Origin: Nocardia cyriacigeorgica
GTDB lineage: Bacteria; Actinomycetota; Actinomycetes; Mycobacteriales; Mycobacteriaceae
Length of the DNA stretch: 64,000 nt
Assembly (NCBI RefSeq): GCF_029868385.1
Contig: NZ_JARWNX010000062.1
Coordinates: 62,001 to 126,000 of the forward strand
Direction: 5' to 3'
Shown here piece by piece: positions 17,642 through 25,754 of this stretch. Numbering within the stretch: position 1 is the first letter of the stretch; every line of letters begins with the position of its first letter. The notes beneath the pieces were generated by a model. That model did not search any database. It was not told where the DNA came from and saw only the letters and a list, made by a program, of their open reading frames with translations. Position numbers and translations under genes: made by a program.

Positions 17642-17718
17642 CCCTTCGCTCGGCTACTCCCGCGCAATCCATCGCGACCCGGCGCCGCAAGTACCCGGTC
17701 CGCCGCCGCCGACAGCGT

Positions 17719-17724
17719 TACGAT
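17719..17724 (+). promoter_or_regulatory. TACGAT box, leaderless promoter of the kinase gene
   Basis: TACGAT fits TANNNT and ends 6 nt before the ATG at 17731, so transcription would begin at or next to the start codon. No ribosome-binding site is present, in agreement. Confidence 0.5.
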
Positions 17725-17730
17725 GCGCAC

Positions 17731-19980
17731 ATGGCGCACTCCGCCCCGCCTGCCTCCGGGGTGACCGTCCAGCCCGACCGGTCGCCGGAGACATCGCGTG
17801 GCAACCAGGTGGCCGAGGCCATCGAACGCTTCACCGCGGCCTGGCAGAACGCCGACACTCCCCCGGAACTCCGCAGCTATCTGCCCGATGCGCCCGCCAT
17901 CCGGCGGGTATCGCTGATCGAGCTGATCAAGATCGATCTGGCGCATCGGTGGCAGCGCGGCACCGCACCGAAACGATTGGCCGAATACGTCGACGAACTG
18001 CCGGAGCTGCGCACCTGGCCGTTACCGCCGGATCTGATCTACGAGGAGTTCCATCTACGCCGCCGGGCGGGCGGTTCGGTCGACGTCGACGAATACACCG
18101 CCGCCTATCCCGAACAGGCCGAACAACTTTCGCAACTGCTCACCACCGAGGACTATCACAGCACCCTGCTCGGCGTACCCACCGAACCGGCGAATCTCGA
18201 TGAGCTGGAGGCCGGGCAGCGCATCGACGACTTCGATCTGATGGCCGGGCTCGGCCGCGGCGCGTTCGCCCGGGTCTTCCTCGCCCGCCAGCGTTCCATG
18301 CAGCGGCTGGTCGCGGTGAAGATCTCCCGCGACAAGGGCACCGAACCGCAGACCCTGGCCCAGCTCGACCACGACTACATCGTGCGCGTATTCGACCAGC
18401 GGGTGCTCGACGCGCCGCCGCTGCGGCTGCTGTATATGCAGTACGTGCCCGGCGGGACGCTGCTCACGGTGCTGGAACGGGTGCGCAACACACCGCCGCA
18501 GCAGCGCAGCGGACAGTTGCTGATCGACGTCATCGACGCCGTGCTCGCGGACAAGGGCGAGATCCAGCCCGCCGAATCACCGGTCCGCGCCGAACTCGCG
18601 GGGCTGTCCTGGCCGGAGACGGTGGCGTGGCTGGGCCGTCGACTGGCACAGGCCCTGGATTACGCGGGCGGCGTCGGTGTCCTGCACCGCGACGTCAAAC
18701 CGGCGAATGTGCTGCTCACCGCGGAGGGCATACCCAAGCTGGCCGATTTCAACATCAGTTTCAGCGGCAACGTCTCCGGCGCCAGTCCGGTGGCCTACTT
18801 CGGCGGATCGCTGGCCTATATGTCCCCCGAGCAATTGTCGGTGGTGCATCCCGAGCGTCCGGCCGCCGCCGCCGACCTCGATACCCGCAGCGACCTGTTC
18901 TCGCTGGCCGTCGTGCTGTGGGAGCTGCTCACCGGCCGCAAACCCTTCGATGACGACACCATCGACGGCGGCGACCGCACGGCATTGGATTCGATGCTGG
19001 ACCGGCGCGCCCACAGCCCGCAGGATCTGCCCTACGACGATCTGCCGCCCGACACCCCCGCCGCCCTGCGCCGTGCGCTGGTGCGCGCTCTCGAACCGGA
19101 TCCGGCCAAACGCTGGGAGCGCGGCGCCGATATGGCCCAGCAGCTCCAGGTCTGCCTCGACGCCCACGCCCGCGATCTGGTCGATCCACCGCCGGGCAGC
19201 GCGCGGCTGCGTGCGCGCAGCTGGATCCATCCGATCATGGCGTTGGCCATCGCCGTACCGAACGCGCTGGCGATCCTCTACAGCTACAACCACAATCGCA
19301 CCCTGATCATCAGCAAACTCGACGCCGATGCCCAGCGCACCTTCGACCGCATCGCCTGGACCAGCTACGGTGTCGGCTTCCTGATCGGCGCGGTGGTGAC
19401 CATCGCGCTGGTGATGCACCTGTGGCTGATCATGCACGGGCTGCGCCGTGGCCGCGACTACGATGCCAAGACCCTGGCCAGGGCACGATCGGACACCCTG
19501 CAACTCGCCAGTCGCAATGTGTTGACCTGCTTCGTGCTCTGGGCGATCACCGGCGTCGCGGTGCCGATGTCGGTGCAGCTGTCCGGCAGCCACATCAGCG
19601 CCGAATCCTCGGCGCATTTCTTCCTGACCCAGATCGTGTGCGGCGCGATCGCCATGGCCTATCCGTACTTCCTGGTCAGTTTCTACGCGGTGCGCTGCCT
19701 GTATCCGGCGTTCCTTCCGCTGGGCGGGCTCACCGCCGAGGACAGTGCGCAACTGCGTGCGCTGGACCGGCGCAGCACCTACTTCCTGACCATCGCCGCG
19801 GCGGTGCCGCTGCTCGGCGCCGCCGGGGTGACCTTCATCCCGCCCGCCGACATTCCGTCGGTGATCGTGCCGCTGCGGGTGCTGTGTTTCGGCGGTGCGC
19901 TGGCCTTCGTCGGCGTGTATTGGTTGTTCCGGATGCTCGAACGCGATCTCGCCGCGCTCGAACGCATAGTCACGCACTGA
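17731..19980 (+). CDS. Membrane Ser/Thr protein kinase with DFN motif
   Basis: A 749-aa protein. Residues 20-150 hold two copies of a helical module around RLAEYVDELPEL and DVDEYTAAYPEQAEQL, an N-terminal layout common in planctomycete kinases. The kinase domain (~165-480) has GLGRGAFARVF, the VAVK lysine and HRDVKPANVLL. The magnesium loop reads ADFN where DFG is standard. APE is present as SPEQL. About six hydrophobic spans follow (~500-740), starting IMALAIAVPNALAILY. Catalytic Lys and Asp are intact, so activity is plausible but the loop may be altered. The ATG at 17731 is the leaderless start. Confidence 0.82.
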   Translation: MAHSAPPASGVTVQPDRSPETSRGNQVAEAIERFTAAWQNADTPPELRSYLPDAPAIRRVSLIELIKIDLAHRWQRGTAPKRLAEYVDELPELRTWPLPPDLIYEEFHLRRRAGGSVDVDEYTAAYPEQAEQLSQLLTTEDYHSTLLGVPTEPANLDELEAGQRIDDFDLMAGLGRGAFARVFLARQRSMQRLVAVKISRDKGTEPQTLAQLDHDYIVRVFDQRVLDAPPLRLLYMQYVPGGTLLTVLERVRNTPPQQRSGQLLIDVIDAVLADKGEIQPAESPVRAELAGLSWPETVAWLGRRLAQALDYAGGVGVLHRDVKPANVLLTAEGIPKLADFNISFSGNVSGASPVAYFGGSLAYMSPEQLSVVHPERPAAAADLDTRSDLFSLAVVLWELLTGRKPFDDDTIDGGDRTALDSMLDRRAHSPQDLPYDDLPPDTPAALRRALVRALEPDPAKRWERGADMAQQLQVCLDAHARDLVDPPPGSARLRARSWIHPIMALAIAVPNALAILYSYNHNRTLIISKLDADAQRTFDRIAWTSYGVGFLIGAVVTIALVMHLWLIMHGLRRGRDYDAKTLARARSDTLQLASRNVLTCFVLWAITGVAVPMSVQLSGSHISAESSAHFFLTQIVCGAIAMAYPYFLVSFYAVRCLYPAFLPLGGLTAEDSAQLRALDRRSTYFLTIAAAVPLLGAAGVTFIPPADIPSVIVPLRVLCFGGALAFVGVYWLFRMLERDLAALERIVTH

Positions 19981-20074
19981 ATCGCCACGAAACCGCGGGC
20001 CACGGCGAGTACGGTATAGCCGCCGCGAGGGGTCGATCGCGGTGATCGGGTATCGGGGAAAGGCGGGGCAGGAC

Positions 20075-21079
20075 ATGATCGAACCGGTGACATCCGCGGT
20101 CGCACCGGCGACCGGCACACCGACCGTGGCCGGCCCCGAACTACCGTTGGCGCACAGATACCGCAGCGCCGACCCGATCAGCTGGCACGGCAGCACGGTG
20201 TATCCGATGTACACCGAACAGCTCGGCGGTGCGGCCGCCACCCTCACCCTGACCTTGCTGTCGGCGACTCCGCCACCGGGTGTGCGCGGACTCGGGATGG
20301 GGTTGTCGATGGTCGACGGCTATGTCGGCGTCGACCGGCGGCGACTGCCCGGTGTGGATGTCTGGAGCGATGCGCTCGCGCGCGGCATCACCGTCGAATT
20401 GTCGGCCGCGGGCCGTGGCGCGCTGTACTCGTTGACACCGGTCTGGCTCGACGCCGACGGTTGCGCCCGCTCCTGGTCGGGCAATTACGGTGTCGTCGTC
20501 GAACCCGCCGCGAACGGACATGTGGTGCTGTGGTGCAGCCTCGGGACGGGACCACCGCATTTCGCGGATCTGGTCGTCGACGTGGCGGCCGCACCGGCGG
20601 ATACGACGCCCCTTCCCGCGGTGAGCGACACCATCGCCCGGCCGGGTTCACTGGTTCCCGTTGCACGACAACATGGTCCGGTCCTCGACGCCGACCGCTC
20701 CGCCATGCCGGACAGCGGGATCGATTCCGCGACGACACTCGCCGACCCGGACTATCGCGCCGCCCTCTACGACCTGGGGGTGGCGATGTTCGGCCGTGGT
20801 GAGGAAGGGCGGGCGTGCGAGATCTGGTCACAGGCCGCGGCGGCCGGACATGCCGAGGCGGCCTACGACCTCGGTGTCGTGCGGTTTCGGCACGGCGATC
20901 TCGACGAGGCCGAACGCTGGTGGCGGACGGCGGCGCAGCGCCGGGTCATCCGCGCGATGGCGGGTCTGGCCGAACTGATGGCGCGGCGCGGGGAGCACGC
21001 ACAGGCCCGGGTCTGGCATACCCGTGCGGTCACCGCGCAGACCGTCGCGCAATCACTGCCAGCACACCGCACCGGATAG
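20075..21079 (+). CDS. Sel1/TPR-like protein of unknown function
   Basis: A 334-aa protein. Residues ~30-190 are an unrecognised beta-rich domain (HRYRSADPISWHG, then ARSWSGNYGVVVEP). Residues ~225-325 form helical repeats of the Sel1/TPR kind: ALYDLGVAMFGRGEEGRAC, AAYDLGVVRFRHGDLDEAERW, AMAGLAELMARRGEHAQAR. Repeats of this type scaffold protein complexes. ATG 20075 has AGGCGGGG upstream and is preferred to GTG 20042. Its stop codon lies in the first unit of the tandem repeat that follows. It may act with the upstream kinase. Confidence 0.65.
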   Translation: MIEPVTSAVAPATGTPTVAGPELPLAHRYRSADPISWHGSTVYPMYTEQLGGAAATLTLTLLSATPPPGVRGLGMGLSMVDGYVGVDRRRLPGVDVWSDALARGITVELSAAGRGALYSLTPVWLDADGCARSWSGNYGVVVEPAANGHVVLWCSLGTGPPHFADLVVDVAAAPADTTPLPAVSDTIARPGSLVPVARQHGPVLDADRSAMPDSGIDSATTLADPDYRAALYDLGVAMFGRGEEGRACEIWSQAAAAGHAEAAYDLGVVRFRHGDLDEAERWWRTAAQRRVIRAMAGLAELMARRGEHAQARVWHTRAVTAQTVAQSLPAHRTG

Positions 21080-21270
21080 ATCCCCTCGGCCGATGCAACG
21101 CACGGGACAGGCGTCCCGGCCGATGCATCACAACCGGATAGACCTCCTCGGCCGATACATCGCACCGGATAGGCGTCCCCGGCCGATGCGTCCCCCGGCC
21201 GATGCGTCGCACGGACAGGCGTTCACGAGCCGCCGCATCACACCGGACAGACGTTCACGGGCCGCCGAAA
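21066..21270. repeat. Degenerate tandem repeat, about six units of ~32 bp
   Basis: Units share CACCGGATAGGCGTCC followed by CGGCCGATGCRTC and then CA. Unit starts lie near 21066, 21101, 21129, 21161, 21210 and 21240. The fourth carries an extra CCCGGCCGATGCGTC. Spacing is irregular (28-49 bp) and identity roughly 70-85%. It runs from the end of the Sel1-like gene to the erm leader promoter. It is not CRISPR-like since there are no unique spacers. Confidence 0.7.
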
Positions 21271-21298
21271 TTGAATGGACGGCCTCGGGGATGCGCGT

Positions 21299-21304
21299 TA
21301 GGGT
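21299..21304 (+). promoter_or_regulatory. TAGGGT box, leaderless promoter of the erm leader
   Basis: TAGGGT followed by GACCGCC and ATG places the likely transcript start at the leader start codon. The same TAGGGT-GAC layout precedes the TetR gene at 55277. Confidence 0.5.
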
Positions 21305-21311
21305 GACCGCC

Positions 21312-21413
21312 ATGAGTGGCATCACAGGTCGGCACGCGACGTGCGCCGGTGTGTATTTTCTCCGCCTGCGCACGGTGGCTCGGACTCTGCCGGTGCACCC
21401 TCTCGCGCGCTGA
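21312..21413 (+). CDS. 33-aa leader peptide with RLR motif upstream of erm
   Basis: A leaderless ATG opens a 33-aa peptide with GVYFLRLRTVAR in its centre. Arg-X-Arg leaders (the ErmD class) are known to stall ribosomes when macrolides or ketolides are bound, which refolds the mRNA and frees the methyltransferase ribosome-binding site. Here the stop codon overlaps the first arm of a stem (21413-21421 with 21466-21475), which excludes an alternative hairpin at 21465-21481. The erm gene starts 143 nt downstream. Together this is a strong candidate for drug-induced attenuation. The peptide itself is probably not functional beyond regulation. Confidence 0.65.
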   Translation: MSGITGRHATCAGVYFLRLRTVARTLPVHPLAR

Positions 21414-21551
21414 CCAGACCGCTCACGCGCTGAGCACGCCGCTCGACGCGTCGAACACCCTCTCACGGTTCTGGTAACCGTCGTCTCCACGTGCCCTGGC
21501 ATGGGTCCGGGCGAATCACGCATTTCCCGATTCGTCCGCTCCGTTCGGAGG
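21413..21551 (+). promoter_or_regulatory. Putative attenuator between leader and erm
   Basis: ACCAGACCG (21413-21421) can pair with CGGTTCTGGT (21466-21475) with one bulge. Alternatively ACGGTT (21465-21470) pairs perfectly with AACCGT (21476-21481). Further stems are TCGACGCGTCGA at 21443-21454, CGAATC/GATTCG at 21512-21534, and CTCC/GGAG at 21540-21550, the last covering the GGAGG ribosome-binding site of erm. Confidence 0.5.
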
Positions 21552-21556
21552 ACCCC

Positions 21557-22372
21557 ATGTCCCGCAAACACTTTCCCCCGCATGCCCGGACCACCAGCAC
21601 GCGTAAGCGGCTGTCGCAGAACTTCCTCACCGATGTCCGCGCCGCCCGCACGATCATCCGCGCGGCCGAGGTCACCGCCACCGACCTGGTGCTGGAGATC
21701 GGCGCCGGTGACGGCATGCTCACCGCGCAACTGCTCGACCGGGTGCACCGGGTGATCGCCTACGAGAAAGATCGCCACTATGCCCGGCGGCTGCGCGCTC
21801 GCTACGACGACAACCCCCGCATCCGAGTGATCGGTGACGACGTCCTCCGCGCGAATCCGCCGGGCCTACCGTTCGTGGTTGTCGCCAATATCCCGTTCGG
21901 GATCAGCACCGACATCCTGCGCTGGTGCCTCCAGGCCCGGCAGCTCACCTCGGCGACACTGCTCACCCAGCGGGAGTTCGCACGCAAGTACTCCGGCGAC
22001 TACCAGCGCTGGAGCAAACTCACCGTCACCCGGTGGCCGACGGTCACGATGACACTCGGCCCGAGCATCGGGCGCGGCAGTTTCGACCCGGTCCCGCGGG
22101 TCGACGCCGCAGTGCTGCGCTTGACTCGCCGGCCACAACCTCTGCTACCCGACGCGGCACTGGCCGACTACAACGACCTGGTAGAACTCGGCTTCTCCGG
22201 CGTCGGCGGCTCGCTGGCCGCCTCACTACGCCGCGCACACCCGGCCCCGGCCGTGCGCGCGGCCTGCGCCGCGGCCGGCATCGCCGCCGACGAACCGGTC
22301 GGGCTGGTCGACCCCGACCGGTGGATCACCCTGTACCGACACCTGCGCCGGATACCCGCCGCGCTCGACTGA
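21557..22372 (+). CDS. erm: Erm-type 23S rRNA (adenine-N6)-dimethyltransferase
   Basis: A 271-aa SAM-dependent methyltransferase. SQNFLTD, LEIGAGDGMLTAQL (motif I), AYEKDRHYA, and NIPFGISTDILR (motif IV) identify the Erm/KsgA superfamily. NIPFG rather than NLPY, the length and the leader-controlled context favour Erm over the housekeeping 16S enzyme. It would dimethylate A2058 of 23S rRNA and confer macrolide-lincosamide-streptogramin B resistance; mono- versus dimethylation cannot be read. The ATG 21557 has CGGAGG 5 nt upstream. Convergent with ectD, with a shared terminator. Confidence 0.88.
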   Translation: MSRKHFPPHARTTSTRKRLSQNFLTDVRAARTIIRAAEVTATDLVLEIGAGDGMLTAQLLDRVHRVIAYEKDRHYARRLRARYDDNPRIRVIGDDVLRANPPGLPFVVVANIPFGISTDILRWCLQARQLTSATLLTQREFARKYSGDYQRWSKLTVTRWPTVTMTLGPSIGRGSFDPVPRVDAAVLRLTRRPQPLLPDAALADYNDLVELGFSGVGGSLAASLRRAHPAPAVRAACAAAGIAADEPVGLVDPDRWITLYRHLRRIPAALD

Positions 22373-22385
22373 CCCACACACGCCG

Positions 22386-22423
22386 CGGCGGCGGGAAGGA
22401 CGCTCATGCCCTTCCCGCCGCCG
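22386..22423. terminator. Bidirectional terminator between erm and ectD
   Basis: CGGCGGCGGGAAGG pairs perfectly with CCTTCCCGCCGCCG (14 bp) around a 10-nt loop. It lies between the convergent stops of erm (22372) and ectD (22443). Confidence 0.8.
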
Positions 22424-22442
22424 AGACGTGACAGCCGCTCAC

Positions 22443-23315
22443 TCAGATCGGCGTGAAATCGCGGCTCGCGATATAGGTCGGCCGTCGCGCCGGTGCGGCG
22501 AACGGCTCCACCAGCGTGTTGTCCACACTGTTGAACACCAGGAAGATGTTCGAGCGCGGGAACGGCGTGATGTTGTTGGCCGAACCGTGCATGATGTTCG
22601 AATCGAACAGCAGCGCCGAACCCGCCTTACCGGTGAACTGCGCGATACCGTACTTGTGCGCCAGTACATCGATATCGGACTGCGTCGGCACACCGATCTG
22701 CTGCTCCCGCAACGACTCCCGATAGTTCTCCGCCGGGGTCTCGCCCTGACACGGCACGAATGTGCGGTGCGAGCCCGGCATCAACATCAGACTGCCGTTG
22801 AACGGATAGTTGTCGGTCAGCGCGATGGAGATGCTGACCGCCCGCGGAGTGGGCATACCGTCCTCGGCGTGCCAGGTCTCGAAATCGGAATGCCAGTAGA
22901 AACCGGTACCACCGAAGCCGGGCAGATAGTTCACCCGACTCTGATGCAGATAGACCTCCGACCCGAGGATCTGCCTGGCCAGGCCCGCGACCCGCGGCTC
23001 GGCGGCCAGCTCCGCAATCGCGGAGCTGAGCCGATGCACCTCGAACACCGAGCGCACCCGGTCCGAGGACTTCTCCACGATCACCCGCTCGTCGCCACGC
23101 AGATCGGGATCACCGGCGAGCCGGTCGATCTCCCGGGCGAAGCGGTTCACTTCGTCCGGGGAGATCAACTGGTCCACGATCGTGTACCCGTCGGTATCGA
23201 ATCCGGCGAGCTCCGGCGCCTCGATTCGACCCCACACCGTCGCATCGTGCCGCTCGAGATGCGGCGCCGGACCAGAGGTCCGGGTCGGGTAGTGATCGAT
23301 CCGATTGTGTGCCAA
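22443..23315 (-). CDS. ectD: Ectoine hydroxylase
   Basis: A 290-aa non-heme Fe(II)/2-oxoglutarate dioxygenase that converts ectoine to 5-hydroxyectoine. The EctD signature FYWHSDFETWHAEDGMP supplies the His-x-Asp iron ligands; the distal His is in DSNIMHGSANN. I chose a TTG start at 23315 because AAAGGA lies 8 nt upstream and the protein then begins LAHNRIDHYPTR (Met in vivo). The longer frame overlaps ectC. Last gene of ectABCD, 14 nt after ectC. Confidence 0.92.
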   Translation of the reverse strand: MAHNRIDHYPTRTSGPAPHLERHDATVWGRIEAPELAGFDTDGYTIVDQLISPDEVNRFAREIDRLAGDPDLRGDERVIVEKSSDRVRSVFEVHRLSSAIAELAAEPRVAGLARQILGSEVYLHQSRVNYLPGFGGTGFYWHSDFETWHAEDGMPTPRAVSISIALTDNYPFNGSLMLMPGSHRTFVPCQGETPAENYRESLREQQIGVPTQSDIDVLAHKYGIAQFTGKAGSALLFDSNIMHGSANNITPFPRSNIFLVFNSVDNTLVEPFAAPARRPTYIASRDFTPI

Positions 23316-23329
23316 CGTCGCGTCCTTTC

Positions 23330-23725
23330 TCAGGTGGCCGGAACGGCGACCAACGGATAGACGCCGTTCTCGTCGTGAACCTCCTGCCCGGTGACCGGCG
23401 GATTGAACACGCACATCATGCGCATCCGGGAACGCACCTCCAACTGGTGCTTCTCATGGCCGTCGAGCAGATACATCGAACCGGGAGCCAGTTCGTAGGT
23501 CTGATTGTTGTCCAGATCGGTCAAGGTGCCCTCACCCTCCACCAGCCACACCGCCTCGATGTGGTTCTGGTAGTGGAAGACGTGGGTGGTGCCCGCCTCG
23601 ATGGTGGTCTCGTGGAACGAGAACCCGACACCGTCGCCGCCGAGCACGATGCGTTTACTGCGCCAACCGGTACCCGCCACATCGCGGTCGGTGCCGGTGA
23701 TCTCTTCGGTGGTACGCACGATCAT
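23330..23725 (-). CDS. ectC: L-ectoine synthase
   Basis: A 131-aa cupin enzyme that cyclises N-gamma-acetyl-diaminobutyrate to ectoine. It shows MIVRTTEEITGTDRDV at the N-terminus, HYQNHIEAVWLVEGEG, and DGHEKHQLEVRS followed by CVFNPPVTGQEVHDE, all standard EctC text including metal-site Glu/His. Full length. 15 nt after ectB. Confidence 0.95.
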   Translation of the reverse strand: MIVRTTEEITGTDRDVAGTGWRSKRIVLGGDGVGFSFHETTIEAGTTHVFHYQNHIEAVWLVEGEGTLTDLDNNQTYELAPGSMYLLDGHEKHQLEVRSRMRMMCVFNPPVTGQEVHDENGVYPLVAVPAT

Positions 23726-23740
23726 GGGTGATGGTCCTCC

Positions 23741-25003
23741 TCAGGCGCCACAGACGGTATGGACGGCTCCGGTCAGGATCTGCAATCCATGGTCGAGCTC
23801 ATCAGAGGTGATCGTCAAGGGCGGAAGCAATTTGACGACCTCATCGGAGGCACCGGAGGTCTCGGCGAGCAGACCGCGTTCGAACGCGACCTGGCACACC
23901 TTGCCCGCCTGCGAGGCGTCCTCGAAGACCAGACCGTGCACCAGCCCCCGGCCACGGGTCGAGATACCGGGCAGTCCCTCGGAGATCGCGGTGAAGGATT
24001 CGGCGATCTGCTCACCCTTGGCCTCGGTGGCCGCTTGCAGCGCACCATCGGACCAGTAGTGCTCGAGCGCCACCTGGGCGGTGATGAACGACGGGTTGTT
24101 ACCGCGGAAGGTGCCGTTGTGCTCACCGGGCGACCACACGTCGTGCTCCGGCTTGAACAGCACCAGCGCCATCGGCAGACCGTAACCGCCGATCGACTTG
24201 GACAGGGTGACGATATCGGGGGTGATCCCGGCCGATTCGAAGGAGAAGAACGGACCGGTGCGCCCGCAACCCATCTGCACATCGTCGACGATGAGCAGGA
24301 TGCCGCGCGCCGCGCACAGCGTGGCCAGATGCCGCAACCATTCGGCGCGGGCCAGGTTCACCCCGCCCTCACCCTGCACGGTCTCCACGATGACGGCGGC
24401 CGGACGGTCGAAGCCGGAGGACGAATCGTCGAGGACCCGCTCCATCCACTGGAAGTCGGCGGTGGTGCCGTCGAAGTAGCCGTCGTAGGGCATCGGGGTG
24501 GCGTGGTTGAGCGGCACACCCGCACCCGCGCGCTTGGCGGCATTGCCGGTGACCGACAGGGCGCCGAGCGTCATACCGTGGAAGGCGTTGGTGAAGCTCA
24601 GCACCGTCTGACGACCGGTGACCTTACGGGCCAGCTTCAGCGCTGCCTCGACGGCGTTGGCGCCCGTCGGGCCGGGGAACTGGACTTTGTAGTCGAGCCC
24701 GCGCGGCGCCAGCAGCGTATCGCGCACGGTCTCGAGCAGTTTGCGCTTGGCGACGGTCGACATATCCAGTCCGTGCGTAATGCCGTCGGAGGCGATGTAA
24801 TCGATCAACGCTTCCTTGAGCACCGGATTGTTGTGCCCGTAGTTGAGTGCGCCTGCACCCGCGAAGAAATCGAGGAAATCCTTGCCCTCTTCGTCACGCA
24901 GCCAGGCGCCTTTGGCGGTTTCGAAAACCGTCGGCCAGGAGCGGCAGTAACCACGCACATTCGATTCCAGTGCGTCGAAGATCGTCGTGTCAGCGGTGAT
25001 CAT
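23741..25003 (-). CDS. ectB: Diaminobutyrate--2-oxoglutarate transaminase
   Basis: A 420-aa class III PLP aminotransferase making L-2,4-diaminobutyrate from aspartate semialdehyde. FFAGAGALNYGHNNP, PGPTGANAVEAALKLARK, DDVQMGCGRTG and the PLP Lys in TLSKSIGGYGLP are seen. The ATG overlaps the ectA stop as TGATG. Full length. Confidence 0.95.
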   Translation of the reverse strand: MITADTTIFDALESNVRGYCRSWPTVFETAKGAWLRDEEGKDFLDFFAGAGALNYGHNNPVLKEALIDYIASDGITHGLDMSTVAKRKLLETVRDTLLAPRGLDYKVQFPGPTGANAVEAALKLARKVTGRQTVLSFTNAFHGMTLGALSVTGNAAKRAGAGVPLNHATPMPYDGYFDGTTADFQWMERVLDDSSSGFDRPAAVIVETVQGEGGVNLARAEWLRHLATLCAARGILLIVDDVQMGCGRTGPFFSFESAGITPDIVTLSKSIGGYGLPMALVLFKPEHDVWSPGEHNGTFRGNNPSFITAQVALEHYWSDGALQAATEAKGEQIAESFTAISEGLPGISTRGRGLVHGLVFEDASQAGKVCQVAFERGLLAETSGASDEVVKLLPPLTITSDELDHGLQILTGAVHTVCGA

Positions 25004-25596
25004 CAGAGATCCCTTTCAGTTTTACGGGCGATCGGTGCGATTCGGTACAGGTCCTCGGCGATATGGCTGTCGGGAAAATCGCCGGGTGCGAACAATTCGC
25101 TCTTGGTCATCTCCGCCTCGCGGCGCCGCGCCAGTGCGGCGAACATCGCGATGGAGGCGGGGTTATCGGGTGAGACGGTCGTCTCCAGGGCGTCCACGCC
25201 GTGGCCTTCGATGTCGATCAGGTTGTCCACCAGGCGATCCAGCATCGCGACGCCGAGTCCGCGACCACGCTGATCGTGATCGACGGCGACCTGCCAGACG
25301 AACACGGTGCGCGGCGACTCCGGGCGCAGATAGCCGATCACGAAGCCGACGACCCTGCCGTCGACCTCGGCGACCACCGAGGTCGAGGCGAAGTCACGGC
25401 ACCACAGCAGATACGCGTAACTGGAATTGGTGTCCAGTACCTGCGAATCCTTGGCGATACCCCACATCCGGGCCCCGTCGGAAATTCTCGGCGTCCGCAG
25501 ATCCAGCACCCCGACATGCTGTCGAGGCGATCCGGATGACGAGGAATCCATGCTCGGTGCGTCTCCGTCCTGTGTGGGCAAAGCTTGCGTTGACAT
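25003..25596 (-). CDS. ectA: L-2,4-diaminobutyrate acetyltransferase
   Basis: A 197-aa GNAT-fold enzyme, the second step of ectoine synthesis. VLDTNSSYAYLLWCRDF, VWQVAVDHDQRGRGLG (acetyl-CoA loop) and ETTVSPDNPASIAMF are characteristic of EctA. ATG 25596 follows CGGAG by 5 nt. First gene of the operon; its upstream region holds an 11-bp-phased repeat. Confidence 0.94.
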   Translation of the reverse strand: MSTQALPTQDGDAPSMDSSSSGSPRQHVGVLDLRTPRISDGARMWGIAKDSQVLDTNSSYAYLLWCRDFASTSVVAEVDGRVVGFVIGYLRPESPRTVFVWQVAVDHDQRGRGLGVAMLDRLVDNLIDIEGHGVDALETTVSPDNPASIAMFAALARRREAEMTKSELFAPGDFPDSHIAEDLYRIAPIARKTERDL

Positions 25597-25650
25597 ACAA
25601 CTCCGAGGTTCGTTTCCAGTACTTTCCCAGGCTTACGAATGAACTTTGAG

Positions 25651-25694
25651 GTGACCTGGTCGAGAACTTTACGATTGTGTTACAGCCGTGTGAC
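25651..25694 (-). promoter_or_regulatory. Candidate GlnR-like (OmpR-family) binding array upstream of ectA
   Basis: On the minus strand, GTCAC, GTAAC, GTAAA and GACCA are each separated by exactly 6 nt, giving an 11-bp phase 55-100 bp before ectA. GlnR boxes follow GTNAC-n6-GAAAC repeated. GlnR is reported to control ect genes in Streptomyces; MtrA or PhoP would be alternatives. Confidence 0.45.
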
Positions 25695-25696
25695 GC

Positions 25697-25708
25697 GGTT
25701 CATGAACC
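25697..25708. promoter_or_regulatory. Perfect 12-bp palindrome
   Basis: GGTTCATGAACC lies next to the OmpR-type repeat in the 158-bp gap between ectA and the sensor kinase gene. It could be a second operator or part of the kinase gene's 3' structure. Confidence 0.35.
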
Positions 25709-25754
25709 CTCCATTTTCGGGATATACCTCACGTTTCGATCGGCGGTGTTCTGG

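Noticed and set aside
21066-21270. CRISPR array
   Set aside because: Units are degenerate and contiguous with no unique spacers of constant length, and no cas genes are present.
21271-21304. TTGAAT as -35 for the erm leader promoter
   Set aside because: The spacer to TAGGGT is 22 bp, too long for a standard promoter; the -10 box alone fits a leaderless start.
21557-22372. KsgA (16S rRNA dimethyltransferase)
   Set aside because: NIPFG rather than NLPY, context with an RLR leader, and absence of ispE or other usual ksgA neighbours favour Erm.
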